From: Streptomyces sp. NBC_01571
Lineage (GTDB): Bacteria > Actinomycetota > Actinomycetes > Streptomycetales > Streptomycetaceae
DNA length: 64,000 bases
Direction: 5' to 3'
NCBI RefSeq assembly: GCF_026339875.1
Contig: NZ_JAPEPZ010000001.1
Span: 6,758,001-6,822,000, forward strand
The notes beneath the pieces are model-generated. The model was given only the letters and a program-made list of their open reading frames with translations. It had not been told where the DNA came from and searched no databases. The position numbers and the translations under genes are program-made. Each line of letters starts with the position of its first letter. Within the stretch, counting starts at the first letter, position 1. Below are positions 37,305 to 45,727 of the stretch, in pieces.

Positions 37305-37460
37305 CATCCGCACGTGACGCCAAATCCGTCCGTACGGTCACATCCGTCCGTACGCCACATCCGCACGTGACGTCACATCCGTCCGTACGCCACATCCGCA
37401 CGTGACGTCACATCCGCACGTGACGTCACATCCGTCCGTACGGTCACATCCGTACGTGAC
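37305..37460. repeat. Nine tandem 17-18-bp units reaching into the GNAT-AAA gene
   Basis: About nine units of CATCCG(C/T)ACGTGACGTCA and CATCCGTCCGTACG(G/C)(T/C)CA type alternate through the spacer. The last one encodes the final residues (HVRM) of the GNAT-AAA+ protein. Just upstream (37210-37290) is a looser repeat of CACGGGCGCTCGACGGTCGG. Confidence 0.85.
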
Positions 37461-38727
37461 GCTCGATGTCCTCCTCGAACTCGGTGAGGGCCTGCGCGGT
37501 GAGGGTCGGGCGGGTGTCGGCGACCGCCGCCAGGTAGTCCTCGGTTCCGGCCGGTGTGCCCCGGCGGTCGGTGATCTCGCGCTCGAACGCGGCCTGGGCA
37601 CCCTTGCGGGCGGCGAACTCGATGTCGGCGGGCGTGAACATCTCACTCGCCGCCACCAGCCGGTGCAGCTCGACCCGGTCGGCGGCGGGCCCGAGATAGC
37701 GCCGCCAGATGGCTTCCCGGGCGGCCGGATCGGGAGGGCCGACCGGGATGACGTAGTCGAACCGCCCGGGCCGCAGGAACGCCGGATCCAGTGAGCGCAC
37801 GGAGTTCGTGGCGCAGATCAGCAGCCGCTCGTCGTGGTCGCGGAAGCCGGGGATCAGTTTGAGCAGCTCGTTGGTGACACCGTGGCCGGGGTCGACGGCC
37901 AGACCGGACCGGGCGCCGGCGATCTCCTCGACCTCGTCGATGAACAGCACCACCGTCTCCAGTTCCGCCAGCTCGGCGAAGGTGTCCCGCAGCGACGCGG
38001 CGAGCCCCTCGGCGCCCGCGGCCAGCCGGGACGGGAAGAGCTCCACGAACGGCCACTCCAGCCGGGAGGCGACCGCCTTCGCGAAGCTGGTCTTCCCGGT
38101 GCCCGGAGGCCCGAAGAGGATGACCGCCTTCGGCGGCGCCACCCCGTACCGCTCGGCCAGCGCGGGCTCGGCCAGCGGCAGCACGATCCGCCGCTCGATG
38201 GCGTCCTTCTCCCGTTCCATCCCGGCGAGTGCGTGCCAGAGTCCCTGCGGCTGCAGCCTCCCGCCGAGTTCCGCGAGCAGACCCGCCTCGCCCGCGCCGA
38301 GATGCTCGACCTTCTCGTAGAAGACCAGCCCGGTGCGCACCCGGTAGCCGGAGTTCTCCAGCGCCGTCGTCCCGGTGGCCCCCGGGGCGAGCAGCGCCCC
38401 GATCCGCCGTACGTCCTGGGTCCGCAGCCGCCGTTCGAGTTCGCCGATCAGGGCGCTGCCGATGCCCCGGTCGCGCCACGCGGCGGAGAGCGCCACCAAC
38501 GTGATCCAGGCCCGATCACCCCGGGCCTGTGCCACCGCCATGCCCACCACCATGTCGTTCCCGGCCACGGCGACCACGGCCGGGCCACCGCCCCGGGCCG
38601 CCGCCATGACCTCGGAGACCGGGAACACGGTGGCGGCGTCGTCCGCCTGCCTGTTCTGGTCCCACATCTGGATCGCCTGGTCGAGATCATCGTCGTGGAA
38701 GTCCCGCAGTCGCCACGTCGGCATCAT
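37444..38727 (-). CDS. GNAT acetyltransferase fused to a AAA+ ATPase
   Basis: The protein is about 427 aa. Residues ~3-135 form a GNAT domain (RLRDFHDDDLDQAIQMW; acetyl-CoA motif ALSAAWRDRGIGSALIGELERRL). Residues ~165-400 form a classical AAA+ domain with Walker A FGPPGTGKTSFAK, Walker B VVLFIDEVEEI and second-region RPGRFD. This resembles CDC48/ClpX-like remodelling ATPases with an N-terminal substrate domain replaced by an acetyltransferase. Two adjacent ATG codons (38727, 38724) follow GAGGTGG. Its partner is unknown; the role may be acetylation-linked unfolding. Confidence 0.85.
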   Translation of the reverse strand: MMPTWRLRDFHDDDLDQAIQMWDQNRQADDAATVFPVSEVMAAARGGGPAVVAVAGNDMVVGMAVAQARGDRAWITLVALSAAWRDRGIGSALIGELERRLRTQDVRRIGALLAPGATGTTALENSGYRVRTGLVFYEKVEHLGAGEAGLLAELGGRLQPQGLWHALAGMEREKDAIERRIVLPLAEPALAERYGVAPPKAVILFGPPGTGKTSFAKAVASRLEWPFVELFPSRLAAGAEGLAASLRDTFAELAELETVVLFIDEVEEIAGARSGLAVDPGHGVTNELLKLIPGFRDHDERLLICATNSVRSLDPAFLRPGRFDYVIPVGPPDPAAREAIWRRYLGPAADRVELHRLVAASEMFTPADIEFAARKGAQAAFEREITDRRGTPAGTEDYLAAVADTRPTLTAQALTEFEEDIERHVRM

Positions 38728-39107
38728 CGCCACCTCGCCGGCAGGCCGCCACCACCCCTGGTGGCGCGTGGCCACACACCCTGCGCTGCCTTGTCCCGTC
38801 CCGCCTTGTCCCGCCCTGTCCTGCCCTGCTGTTTCACCCCTGCCCCCGTGACTCGTTGCAGTTCATTGTCCGCGCGGGCCGGACGCCCGGCGACCCGAGG
38901 CCCGGCAGTCCGAGGCCTGGCGACCCGAGGCCCGGCGACCCGAGGCCCGACGCCCGGCGGCCCGAGTCTCGGTGTCCCGGGCCGTCGACCCGTCGACCCG
39001 GCGACCAACGGGGCCTACGGGCCGATGGCGGTTCGACAGGACGCGCGAGCCGGTGGGCACCGCGCGCCATGAACGGCGTCCGGCGTCCGGCGTCCGGCGT
39101 CCGTCGC
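38728..39107. other. Spacer with repeats
   Basis: A 380-bp spacer. It contains four 15-bp units at 38890-38949 and four 7-bp units (CGGCGTC) at 39074-39101. No gene is seen. Confidence 0.6.
38890..38949. repeat. Four tandem 15-bp units
   Basis: GCGACCCGAGGCCCG occurs at 38890-38904, 38920-38934 and 38935-38949, with a variant at 38905-38919. Confidence 0.85.
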
Positions 39108-39989
39108 TCACGGCAAGCGGTGCGCGCGGCCCCGATCCAGCAACGGCGCCAGCAGATCGCCGTACCGCTCCAGCCGCGGCGCGATGTCCCAGGCGTGGAA
39201 GACGAGCCGCCCCGGCTCGTCGCAGTCCGCGACCTCGTCCCAGGTGACGGGCGCGGAGACGGTGGGCGTGGCCCGGGCCCGCAGGGTGTACGGCGTCGCC
39301 GTGGTCTTGCGCGCGGCGTTCTGGCTGTGGTCGACGAAGACCTTTCCCGGCCGCAGGCTCTTCGTCATCCGGTGCGTGACGAGGCCCGGCAGCGCGCGCT
39401 CCGCCTCTACGGCGAGCTCCTTCGCGTACGCGCTGACGTCCTCGGACGCCACCGGCACCAGCGCCGCCAGCAGGTGCAGCCCCTTCGAGCCGGACGTCTT
39501 CGCGTACGCGGCGATGTCGTCCGCCGCCAGCCGCTCCCGCAGCCACAGGGCGACCTGGCAGCACTCGACGACCGTCGCGGGCGCGCCGGGGTCGAGGTCG
39601 AACACCAGCCGGTCCGCCTGGCCGGGCGCGTCCGCCCGCCACTGCGGTGTGTGGAACTCGGTGACGAGGTTCGCGGCCCACATGAGCGAGGCGAGGTCCT
39701 GGATCAGGACCATACGGGCGGGTCCCTCCGTCCGGGGGACCTCGGCGGTCCGGACCCAGTCGGGGGTGCCGGGCGGCACGTTCTTGCTGAAGAAGACCTG
39801 GCCGTCCGGTCCGTCGGGATAGCGCAGGAAGGAGACCGGCCGGTCGTGGAGGTGCGCCAGCAGGGGGGCCGCGGCCGTCGCGCAGTAGTGCAGGACCTCG
39901 CCCTTCGTGAAGCCGGTCGCCGGGTAGACGACCTTCTCCAGGTTGGTGAGCGCGAGCCGCCGTCCCTCCACCTCGGTGATCGGCGTCAT
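39108..39989 (-). CDS. ligD: LigD-type primase/polymerase domain protein (NHEJ)
   Basis: The protein is 293 aa. It is a stand-alone polymerase domain of the LigD/AEP family: start TPITEVEGRRLALTNLEKVVYP, catalytic Asp pair in LVFDLDPG, SGSKGLHL and the basic VFVDHSQNAARKTT segment. These enzymes fill gaps and add ribonucleotides at DNA ends held by Ku. The ligase part is not fused, so it must be encoded elsewhere. It is divergent from ku across a ~155-bp spacer, the usual Streptomyces NHEJ layout. Confidence 0.93.
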   Translation of the reverse strand: MTPITEVEGRRLALTNLEKVVYPATGFTKGEVLHYCATAAAPLLAHLHDRPVSFLRYPDGPDGQVFFSKNVPPGTPDWVRTAEVPRTEGPARMVLIQDLASLMWAANLVTEFHTPQWRADAPGQADRLVFDLDPGAPATVVECCQVALWLRERLAADDIAAYAKTSGSKGLHLLAALVPVASEDVSAYAKELAVEAERALPGLVTHRMTKSLRPGKVFVDHSQNAARKTTATPYTLRARATPTVSAPVTWDEVADCDEPGRLVFHAWDIAPRLERYGDLLAPLLDRGRAHRLP

Positions 39990-40145
39990 GGGTCGAGCGT
40001 CGCACGAAAACGTGGGCGAGGCGCTCGACCGCCCGCCTGCGGATGTGCTGTCGCGAACACGCGTCTAGCCTGACTTGCAACCGCACCTCTCGAATTCCGT
40101 GTCGGACCTCTCGCCTCTCCCCTCCGTGTCAGGAAGGTGCTGCAC

Positions 40146-41273
40146 GTGCGATCCATCTGGAACGGCGCCATCTCCTTCGGGCTGGTCAGTATCCCGATCA
40201 AGCTCGTGAACGCGACGGAGAGCCACTCGATCTCCTTCCGCCAGATCCACCTCGAGGACGGTGGCCGGATCCGGTACCGGAAGTTCTGCGAACTGGAGGA
40301 CCGCGAGGTCACCTCCGGTGAGATCGGCAAGGCGTACGAGGACGGCGACGGCTCGCTCATCCCGATCACGGACGAGGACCTGGCCGCACTGCCGCTGCCG
40401 ACCGCCAGGACGATCGAGATCGTGGCCTTCGTGCCGGCCGACCGGATCGACCCGCTGCAGATGGACACGGCCTACTACCTGTCCGCGAACGGCGTCCCCG
40501 CCACCAAGCCGTACATCCTGCTGCGCGAGGCACTCAAGCGCAGCCGGAAGGTCGCCGTCGCGAAGTTCGCGCTGCGTGGGAGGGAGCGGCTCGGGATGCT
40601 GCGGGTGGTGGACGACGTCATCGCCATGCACGGGCTGCTCTGGCCGGACGAGATCCGCGGTACGGACGAGGTGGCCCCGGACGCGAGCGTGACCGTCCGT
40701 GACCAGGAGCTCGACCTGGCGGACGCCCTCATGGACACCCTCGGCGAGGTCGACCTCGCGGACCTGCACGACGACTACCGCGAAGCCGTGGAGGAGCTGA
40801 TCGCCGCCAAGGCCTCCGGCGAACAGATGCCGGCCGCGCCCACCGGGGAGAAGGCGGGCGGCAAGGTGCTCGACCTGATGGCCGCCCTGGAGAAGAGCGT
40901 GCGCGCGGCCAAGGAGTCCCGCGGCGAGGAGCCGGACGGGTCGACCGGCGGGAAGGCCGAGGAGCGGACCGGTGGGAAGGCCGAGGAGACCGGCGGGACC
41001 GCCGAGGTCACCCCGCTCCCGGCCCGCAGGTCTGCCCGTACGGCGCCGAAGGCGGTCGGGGGGAAGAAGTCCACGTCGACCGCGAAGAAGACGGCGGCGA
41101 AGAAGGCGGCGACGAAGAAGACCACGGCGAAGCAGTCCTCCGGGTCCACCGCCCGGACGGCGACGAAGTCGACGGCCCAGGGGTCCGCCAAGGGCGCGGC
41201 CAAGAAGACGGCGGCCAAGAAGAACACCGCGACCGCGAAGAAGGCGACCCCGCGCAAGCGTGCCTCGGCCTGA
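40146..41273 (+). CDS. ku: Ku protein, DNA end binding (NHEJ)
   Basis: The protein is about 375 aa. The Ku core ring domain (~1-260) starts VRSIWNGAISFGLVSIPIKLV. The GTG at 40146 has GGAAGG upstream; a GTG at 40137 is in frame. The last ~110 residues are Lys/Ala/Thr-rich with KKTAAKKAATKKTTAK repeats, like histone H1 tails; such tails let Ku bind or slide on internal DNA. It recruits the divergent LigD polymerase and a ligase to double-strand breaks. Confidence 0.96.
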   Translation: MRSIWNGAISFGLVSIPIKLVNATESHSISFRQIHLEDGGRIRYRKFCELEDREVTSGEIGKAYEDGDGSLIPITDEDLAALPLPTARTIEIVAFVPADRIDPLQMDTAYYLSANGVPATKPYILLREALKRSRKVAVAKFALRGRERLGMLRVVDDVIAMHGLLWPDEIRGTDEVAPDASVTVRDQELDLADALMDTLGEVDLADLHDDYREAVEELIAAKASGEQMPAAPTGEKAGGKVLDLMAALEKSVRAAKESRGEEPDGSTGGKAEERTGGKAEETGGTAEVTPLPARRSARTAPKAVGGKKSTSTAKKTAAKKAATKKTTAKQSSGSTARTATKSTAQGSAKGAAKKTAAKKNTATAKKATPRKRASA

Positions 41274-41303
41274 GCCACGGCGGGACCGCGAGCCGCCGGT
41301 AGG

Positions 41304-41404
41304 CCCGCCCGTACGCCCGTACGCCCGTACGCCCGTACGCCCGTACGCCCGCAGGCCCGTACGCCCGTACGCCCGCAGGCCCGTACGCCCGCAGGCCCGT
41401 GGGC
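41304..41404. repeat. 8-bp tandem repeat between ku and the ketosynthase gene
   Basis: GCCCGTAC is repeated about a dozen times with GCCCGCAG variants inserted at intervals. It fills almost the whole spacer between two convergent genes and could fold into many alternative hairpins, so it may double as a terminator. Confidence 0.85.
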
Positions 41405-41407
41405 CGG

Positions 41408-43168
41408 TCACCCCGTCCGGCGAAACGCCAACACCGCGTTGTGGCCGCCGAATCCGAACGAGTTGCTGAGGGCGAGGTCGCCGGACGCGGGGAGCGGGCG
41501 GGGGCTCTTGGTCACCAGGTCCAGGTCGATGGCGTCGTCCTGGACGTCGCAGCCGATGGTGGGCGGGATGAGGCCGTGATGGAGGGTGAGCACCGTGGCG
41601 ACGGCCTCCACACCGCCCGCGGCTCCCTGAAGGTGGCCGAGATGCCCCTTGAGCGCGGTGACGGGCACCCGCCCGCCGAGCACGGTACGCAGCGCGCCCG
41701 CCTCGGCGAGGTCGCCGTCGACGGTGGCGGTGGCATGCGCGTTGACGTGGACGACGTCGACGACGTGGGCGCCCGCGTCCTGGACGGCCCGGCGCAGCGC
41801 CAGTGCCACGCCGCTGCCGGACGGGTCGGGCGCGGCCATGTGGTGGGCGTCCGCGGACAGGCCCCAGCCGGCGGCCTCGCAGTAGACGCGCGCCGCGCGT
41901 GCCCGGGCGTGCTCCTCGGCCTCCAGGAGCAGGAACCCGGCGCCCTCGCCGTTCACGAAGCCGTCGCGGTCGCCGGCGAACGGCCGGGAGGGGCTGGTGG
42001 ATCCGACCGGGTGGGCGGACAGCGCGCGCATCGCGGCGAAGGAGGCCATGATCGCCGGGGTGACCACCGCCTCGGCGCCCCCGGCGAGGGCGACGTCGAC
42101 CCGCCCGTACCGGATGCGGTCGATGGCCTGCCCGATGGCCTCGGTGCCGGAGGCGCACGCGCTCGTCACGGTGCGGGCCTCGCCGGTGATGCGCAGGACC
42201 AGCGACACCTGCGACGCGGCCTGCGAGGGCACTGTCATCGGCGTGGTCAGCGGGGAGACCGCGCGCGGTCCGCGGTCGCGCAGCCTCCGGTCGCCGCCGA
42301 CCAGGACGGAGGCGTCGCCGAGGATGGCGCCGACCGAGACGCCGACCCGCTCGGGCGCGAGCCCGCTCTCCCTCGTGCCCGCCGGGTCGAATCCGGCGTC
42401 CTGCCAGGCCTCGCGGGCGGCGAGCACCGCGAACTGGGCGGACCGGTTCATCCGCCGTGCCTGCGGCCGGGGCAGCAGTCCGACGGGGTCCACGGGCACG
42501 GTCCCCGCGATCCGCACCGGCAGTCCGGCGAACTCCTCGCTCTCCAACTCCCGTATCCCGCAACGGCCTTCTATCAGCCCCTGCCACAGTTCCCCGACCC
42601 CGACACCGAGGGGCGTCACGGCGCCGAGCCCGGTGACGACGACCCGGCGCGGCGCACGGACCTCGGCGGAAAGGCGCGGACGCGGGTGATGACGTACGAC
42701 GTGTCCCTGCCGGACGGCTCGCGCGGCCCGCTCCCGCAACTCCGCGTCCGTGACGGGCTCCTGGGCCCTGCTGTCCAGGTCCCGGTACCACCGGCCCCAC
42801 CTACGGGTGTACGACTCCTCGACGGCGTCGGGGTCCACGACGCGCAGCGAACCGACGCGGTCCCCGTCCCGGAATTCCACCTCGTGGAGGTCGGACGAAA
42901 TGATCTCGGGAATTGCCGCCACGTCCATCCGGCGGCACCCGACGGTAACTCGGTGACTCCGCTCGAACACCGCGTCGTGATCTTTCCCGCCGAGTGGCGG
43001 CCGCAATGTCAGTCGAATGGTGTGCGGGGTCTCGGGCAACGTGTGCATCACCACGGACCAGGTGTTCTCCGCCACGTCCTGCGCCGAGAGGGCGAGAAGA
43101 TCACCGGGGACCACTTCGGCAACGGTGACGGCGTGCGGCTGTACGGGAACGTCGGATGAGTTGTGCAT
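41408..43168 (-). CDS. KAS II-like ketosynthase with an N-terminal extra domain
   Basis: The protein is 586 aa. The C-terminal ~410 residues are a beta-ketoacyl synthase with RRVVVTGLGAVTPLG, catalytic Cys338 in VTSACASGTE, His478 in VNAHATAT and His512 in LKGHLGHLQGAAG. The first ~165 residues are unusual: VTVAEVVPGDLLALSAQDV... through SYTRRWGRWYRDLDSR, not part of any KAS I know. No acyl carrier protein, chain-length factor or other fatty-acid or polyketide genes are adjacent. It may belong to a small, unrecognised biosynthetic system. The ATG has no clear ribosome binding site. Confidence 0.82.
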   Translation of the reverse strand: MHNSSDVPVQPHAVTVAEVVPGDLLALSAQDVAENTWSVVMHTLPETPHTIRLTLRPPLGGKDHDAVFERSHRVTVGCRRMDVAAIPEIISSDLHEVEFRDGDRVGSLRVVDPDAVEESYTRRWGRWYRDLDSRAQEPVTDAELRERAARAVRQGHVVRHHPRPRLSAEVRAPRRVVVTGLGAVTPLGVGVGELWQGLIEGRCGIRELESEEFAGLPVRIAGTVPVDPVGLLPRPQARRMNRSAQFAVLAAREAWQDAGFDPAGTRESGLAPERVGVSVGAILGDASVLVGGDRRLRDRGPRAVSPLTTPMTVPSQAASQVSLVLRITGEARTVTSACASGTEAIGQAIDRIRYGRVDVALAGGAEAVVTPAIMASFAAMRALSAHPVGSTSPSRPFAGDRDGFVNGEGAGFLLLEAEEHARARAARVYCEAAGWGLSADAHHMAAPDPSGSGVALALRRAVQDAGAHVVDVVHVNAHATATVDGDLAEAGALRTVLGGRVPVTALKGHLGHLQGAAGGVEAVATVLTLHHGLIPPTIGCDVQDDAIDLDLVTKSPRPLPASGDLALSNSFGFGGHNAVLAFRRTG

Positions 43169-43550
43169 ATGAGCGATTGCTTCCTGTGGGGCTTTCCGTC
43201 ATCAACTGTCCGCGAAGAAGTACGGATTGCCTAGATGCGTGCACCATTTACGTGGGCAACGCCGCCGAAAGCAATTGAGCCCTCTCAACGCGGCCAATGA
43301 TCGGGTGACGTCGAGGAGATAGGCAACGCACGAGGATTTCGTGCCGTCGGGGAAGGTGCCCGAAGTCTCAACCCATGGGCGCAGAGGCCGCGTTGGCCCC
43401 CGTTCTGCCGCACTCGACTGCCTCACGCCTTCGCCGGGCGGGTCACCCTGTTCATCGTCACCCGCGGGGGTGACCGCCGCCGCGAAATCCCGCCGCACCA
43501 CGGTCGGCGTCCACCTCACCGACGACGTGCAATGCCCTCCGAGGCGACGC
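43169..43550. other. Lower-GC spacer
   Basis: The 382 bp between the ketosynthase and LysR genes have a less biased base composition than neighbours, especially 43200-43340. One 105-codon frame (43202-43519, minus) has no family likeness. It may hold the ketosynthase promoter. Nothing else is supported. Confidence 0.45.
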
Positions 43551-44441
43551 TCACCCCTGCCAGAGGAACTCGTGCGCCATCGCGATCATGGCCCGTGCCG
43601 CAGCGCGGGGCGCGCGTCCGGACGGAGCGGCCAGGGAGAACTGCCACTCCAGGTCGGCGTCGTCGACGGTCAGCGTGGCGACGTCCTCTCCCTTGCCGAG
43701 GGCGACCCGTGGCAGCAGCGCCACGCCCAGGCCGTTGCGGACGTAGGCCACGCCCGTGGTGAGGTCGGTGATCTCGATGGCGACGCGATGGGGAACGGAG
43801 GCAGCGGCGAAGGCCCGGTCGGCCACGGTCCGGTTGCTGTAGCCCGCGGGGAAGTCGACGAAGTCCAGGCCGGCCAGTTCGGCGATCGACACGGTGCGGC
43901 GTTCCGCGAGCGGATGCGTGGCAGGCACGACGAGGTCGAGCACCGAGGTGGCGAGGTCGGTCAGCGTGATGCCTGCCGGGCGCGGTCCGGGCCCCGAAAC
44001 GAAGGCGAGGTCGAGCCGCCGCTCGAGGAGGGCTTCGACCAGGCCCTGGGAGCCGGAGGGGGCGGCGCTGGTCTGGAGGAACACGCCGGGATGACGTCGG
44101 TGGAAGTCACCGAGGAACACGGGAAGGTCGATGAGCCCGACCGTGGCTATCGCGCCCAGCCGCAGGGTGCCGCGCAGTCCGCCGCGGACCTCGCCCACCG
44201 CGTCCGCGGCCTCCCGGGCGGCGTCCAGAGCGGCATGGGCGCGCGGCAGCAGGGCAGCACCGGCATCGGTGAGCAGCACGCCTTTGCGGGTGCGTTCCAG
44301 CAGCGGCGTGCGGAGTTCTCGCTCGAGGGTCTTGATCGTGGTGGAGACCGCGGACTGGACGACGTGCAGCCGTGCGGCGGCACGGGTGAAGTTCGCTTCC
44401 TCGGCGACGGCGACGAAGTACTCGAGCTGGCGCAGTTCCAC
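43551..44441 (-). CDS. LysR-family transcriptional regulator
   Basis: The protein is 296 aa. The N-terminal winged helix is MELRQLEYFVAVAEEANFTRAAARLHVVQSAVSTTIKTLERELRTPLLERT; the C-terminal half is a two-lobed ligand domain (ATVGLIDLPVFLGDF, AFVSGPG, GLGVALLP). It is divergent from a three-gene operon 158 bp away, the classical LysR arrangement, so it probably activates that operon and represses itself. Confidence 0.93.
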   Translation of the reverse strand: MELRQLEYFVAVAEEANFTRAAARLHVVQSAVSTTIKTLERELRTPLLERTRKGVLLTDAGAALLPRAHAALDAAREAADAVGEVRGGLRGTLRLGAIATVGLIDLPVFLGDFHRRHPGVFLQTSAAPSGSQGLVEALLERRLDLAFVSGPGPRPAGITLTDLATSVLDLVVPATHPLAERRTVSIAELAGLDFVDFPAGYSNRTVADRAFAAASVPHRVAIEITDLTTGVAYVRNGLGVALLPRVALGKGEDVATLTVDDADLEWQFSLAAPSGRAPRAAARAMIAMAHEFLWQG

Positions 44442-44536
44442 CCTCCGAGTATCCCTCAGCGAGCCCTCGAGGTATCTCTCGGCGAGATGGCGGCGGTCTC
44501 CGACTTTCGTTGGACAGTGCCCGTTGCGTCCAGCAA

Positions 44537-44584
44537 TTCTGTTAGAAGTTCAACCGATGACGTTCAACCGATGACGTTCAACCG
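44537..44584 (+). promoter_or_regulatory. LysR-type spacer: palindrome and 14-bp direct repeats
   Basis: TTCT-GTT-AGAA at 44537-44547 is a small palindrome. It is followed by 14-bp direct repeats GTTCAACCGATGAC at 44548-44561 and 44562-44575, with a partial third copy at 44576-44584. They end just before the AGGAGG of the first NTF2-like gene and are good candidates for regulator binding. Confidence 0.6.
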
Positions 44585-44599
44585 AAACAGGAGGATGAA

Positions 44600-45043
44600 A
44601 TGACCTACAAGACGCCACCGACATATCTGGGAAGCGGCGACCCGGCGCGACAGCGCAAGGACTACTACCCCCCTTGGCTGGACAATCTCGCCGACGATGT
44701 GACGCTGGAGGCCGGGGTCTTCAGGGGTACCATCCACGGGGCCAAGGACGTCTTCGCGATTCTGTCCTATGCGCGCACTCTGTATGACTTCCAGGACTTC
44801 ATCTACATCGGAAAGTACGGAGAGAACGGCTTCGTCGAGGACTACGCGGCGACGGTGGACGGCAGGCCGATCGGCAACATCGCCGTCGTCTACTTCAAGG
44901 AAGAGGGGAAGACGCAGCATCTCGTGATGAACCACCGTCCGCTGCAGATGCTCAACTACTTCTCCCGCAAGCTGGGCGAACACTTCGCCGGGACAGAGTA
45001 CGCACGGTACGTCGCCGACCCGTCGGATGCCGACCGCGACTGA
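44600..45043 (+). CDS. NTF2/SnoaL-like protein 1
   Basis: The protein is 147 aa, starting MTYKTPPTYLGSGDPARQRKDYYPPW. AGGAGG lies 6 nt upstream. After a polar start it shows the pattern of a small alpha+beta NTF2/SnoaL cone (VFRGTIHGAKDVFAILSYARTLYD, GNIAVVYFKE). No catalytic residues can be assigned. It is first in the LysR-controlled operon. A decayed paralogue of its first ~57 codons lies at 47067-47258. Confidence 0.75.
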   Translation: MTYKTPPTYLGSGDPARQRKDYYPPWLDNLADDVTLEAGVFRGTIHGAKDVFAILSYARTLYDFQDFIYIGKYGENGFVEDYAATVDGRPIGNIAVVYFKEEGKTQHLVMNHRPLQMLNYFSRKLGEHFAGTEYARYVADPSDADRD

Positions 45044-45082
45044 CCGGACTCCCACTCATTTCTGCCGCGATCAGGAGGAAAC

Positions 45083-45505
45083 ATGTCGCGCAACCAGGAA
45101 ATCGTGGACGCTTGCCGGCGAGCATATTCCGGATTCGAGGAGAACGACTCCTCGGACCTGGTGGCCCTCATGTCGCCCGAGGTGGTATTCGACTTCCCCA
45201 CCTCCCTGCCATACGGCGGGACATTCCATGGGCCCGAGGGGTTTCTCGCCTTCTACCGGGACATCTACGATCACTACTACGAGACCTTCAACTACGACGC
45301 ACACACAGTGCTCGACGCCGGGTCGCACGTGGTCGTTCCCGTCAGGGCCAGGGCGGAGGCGAAGACCGGCCGCACCATGGAGAACGAACACTGCCTGCTG
45401 TTCACCGTGAACGACGGGCTGATCGTCGCGGCCCGACTGTACGCGGACACCGCCAAGGGGCGTGACTCGATCGACGGCCTCCAGGTGGCACCCCGGGCCT
45501 CTTGA
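45083..45505 (+). CDS. NTF2/SnoaL-like protein 2
   Basis: The protein is 140 aa with AGGAGG 6 nt upstream. SnoaL-like pattern: IVDACRRAYSGFEENDSSDLVALMSPEVVFDFP, YGGTFHGPEGFLAFY, CLLFTVNDGLIVAARLYAD. Such proteins are isomerases, cyclases or binding proteins in secondary metabolism and xenobiotic breakdown. It shares little identity with the first NTF2 protein, 40 bp upstream. Confidence 0.82.
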   Translation: MSRNQEIVDACRRAYSGFEENDSSDLVALMSPEVVFDFPTSLPYGGTFHGPEGFLAFYRDIYDHYYETFNYDAHTVLDAGSHVVVPVRARAEAKTGRTMENEHCLLFTVNDGLIVAARLYADTAKGRDSIDGLQVAPRAS

Positions 45506-45727
45506 GCCCCGCACCGGCGCAGCGGGCATTCCCACCTCGCGGAATTACCCGCCACCGGGAATTTTCCCGGGACCGGGCGTACCGATCCCGAAATGACAGA
45601 TTCATCATCCGAAATTAGAGTAGTGCGCCCGCGGCGAGCGGTCCTGATCGCGGACCTGTGGGCTCGCTGTTTTGTCCAGAACGCCCGCCGCCGAGTTCGT
45701 CGGGCACTGAGAGGCGAAAGGTCACTC

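Noticed and set aside
43202..43519. 105-codon ORF between the ketosynthase and lysR genes
   Set aside because: No ribosome binding site, no family likeness, and mixed composition; probably non-coding.
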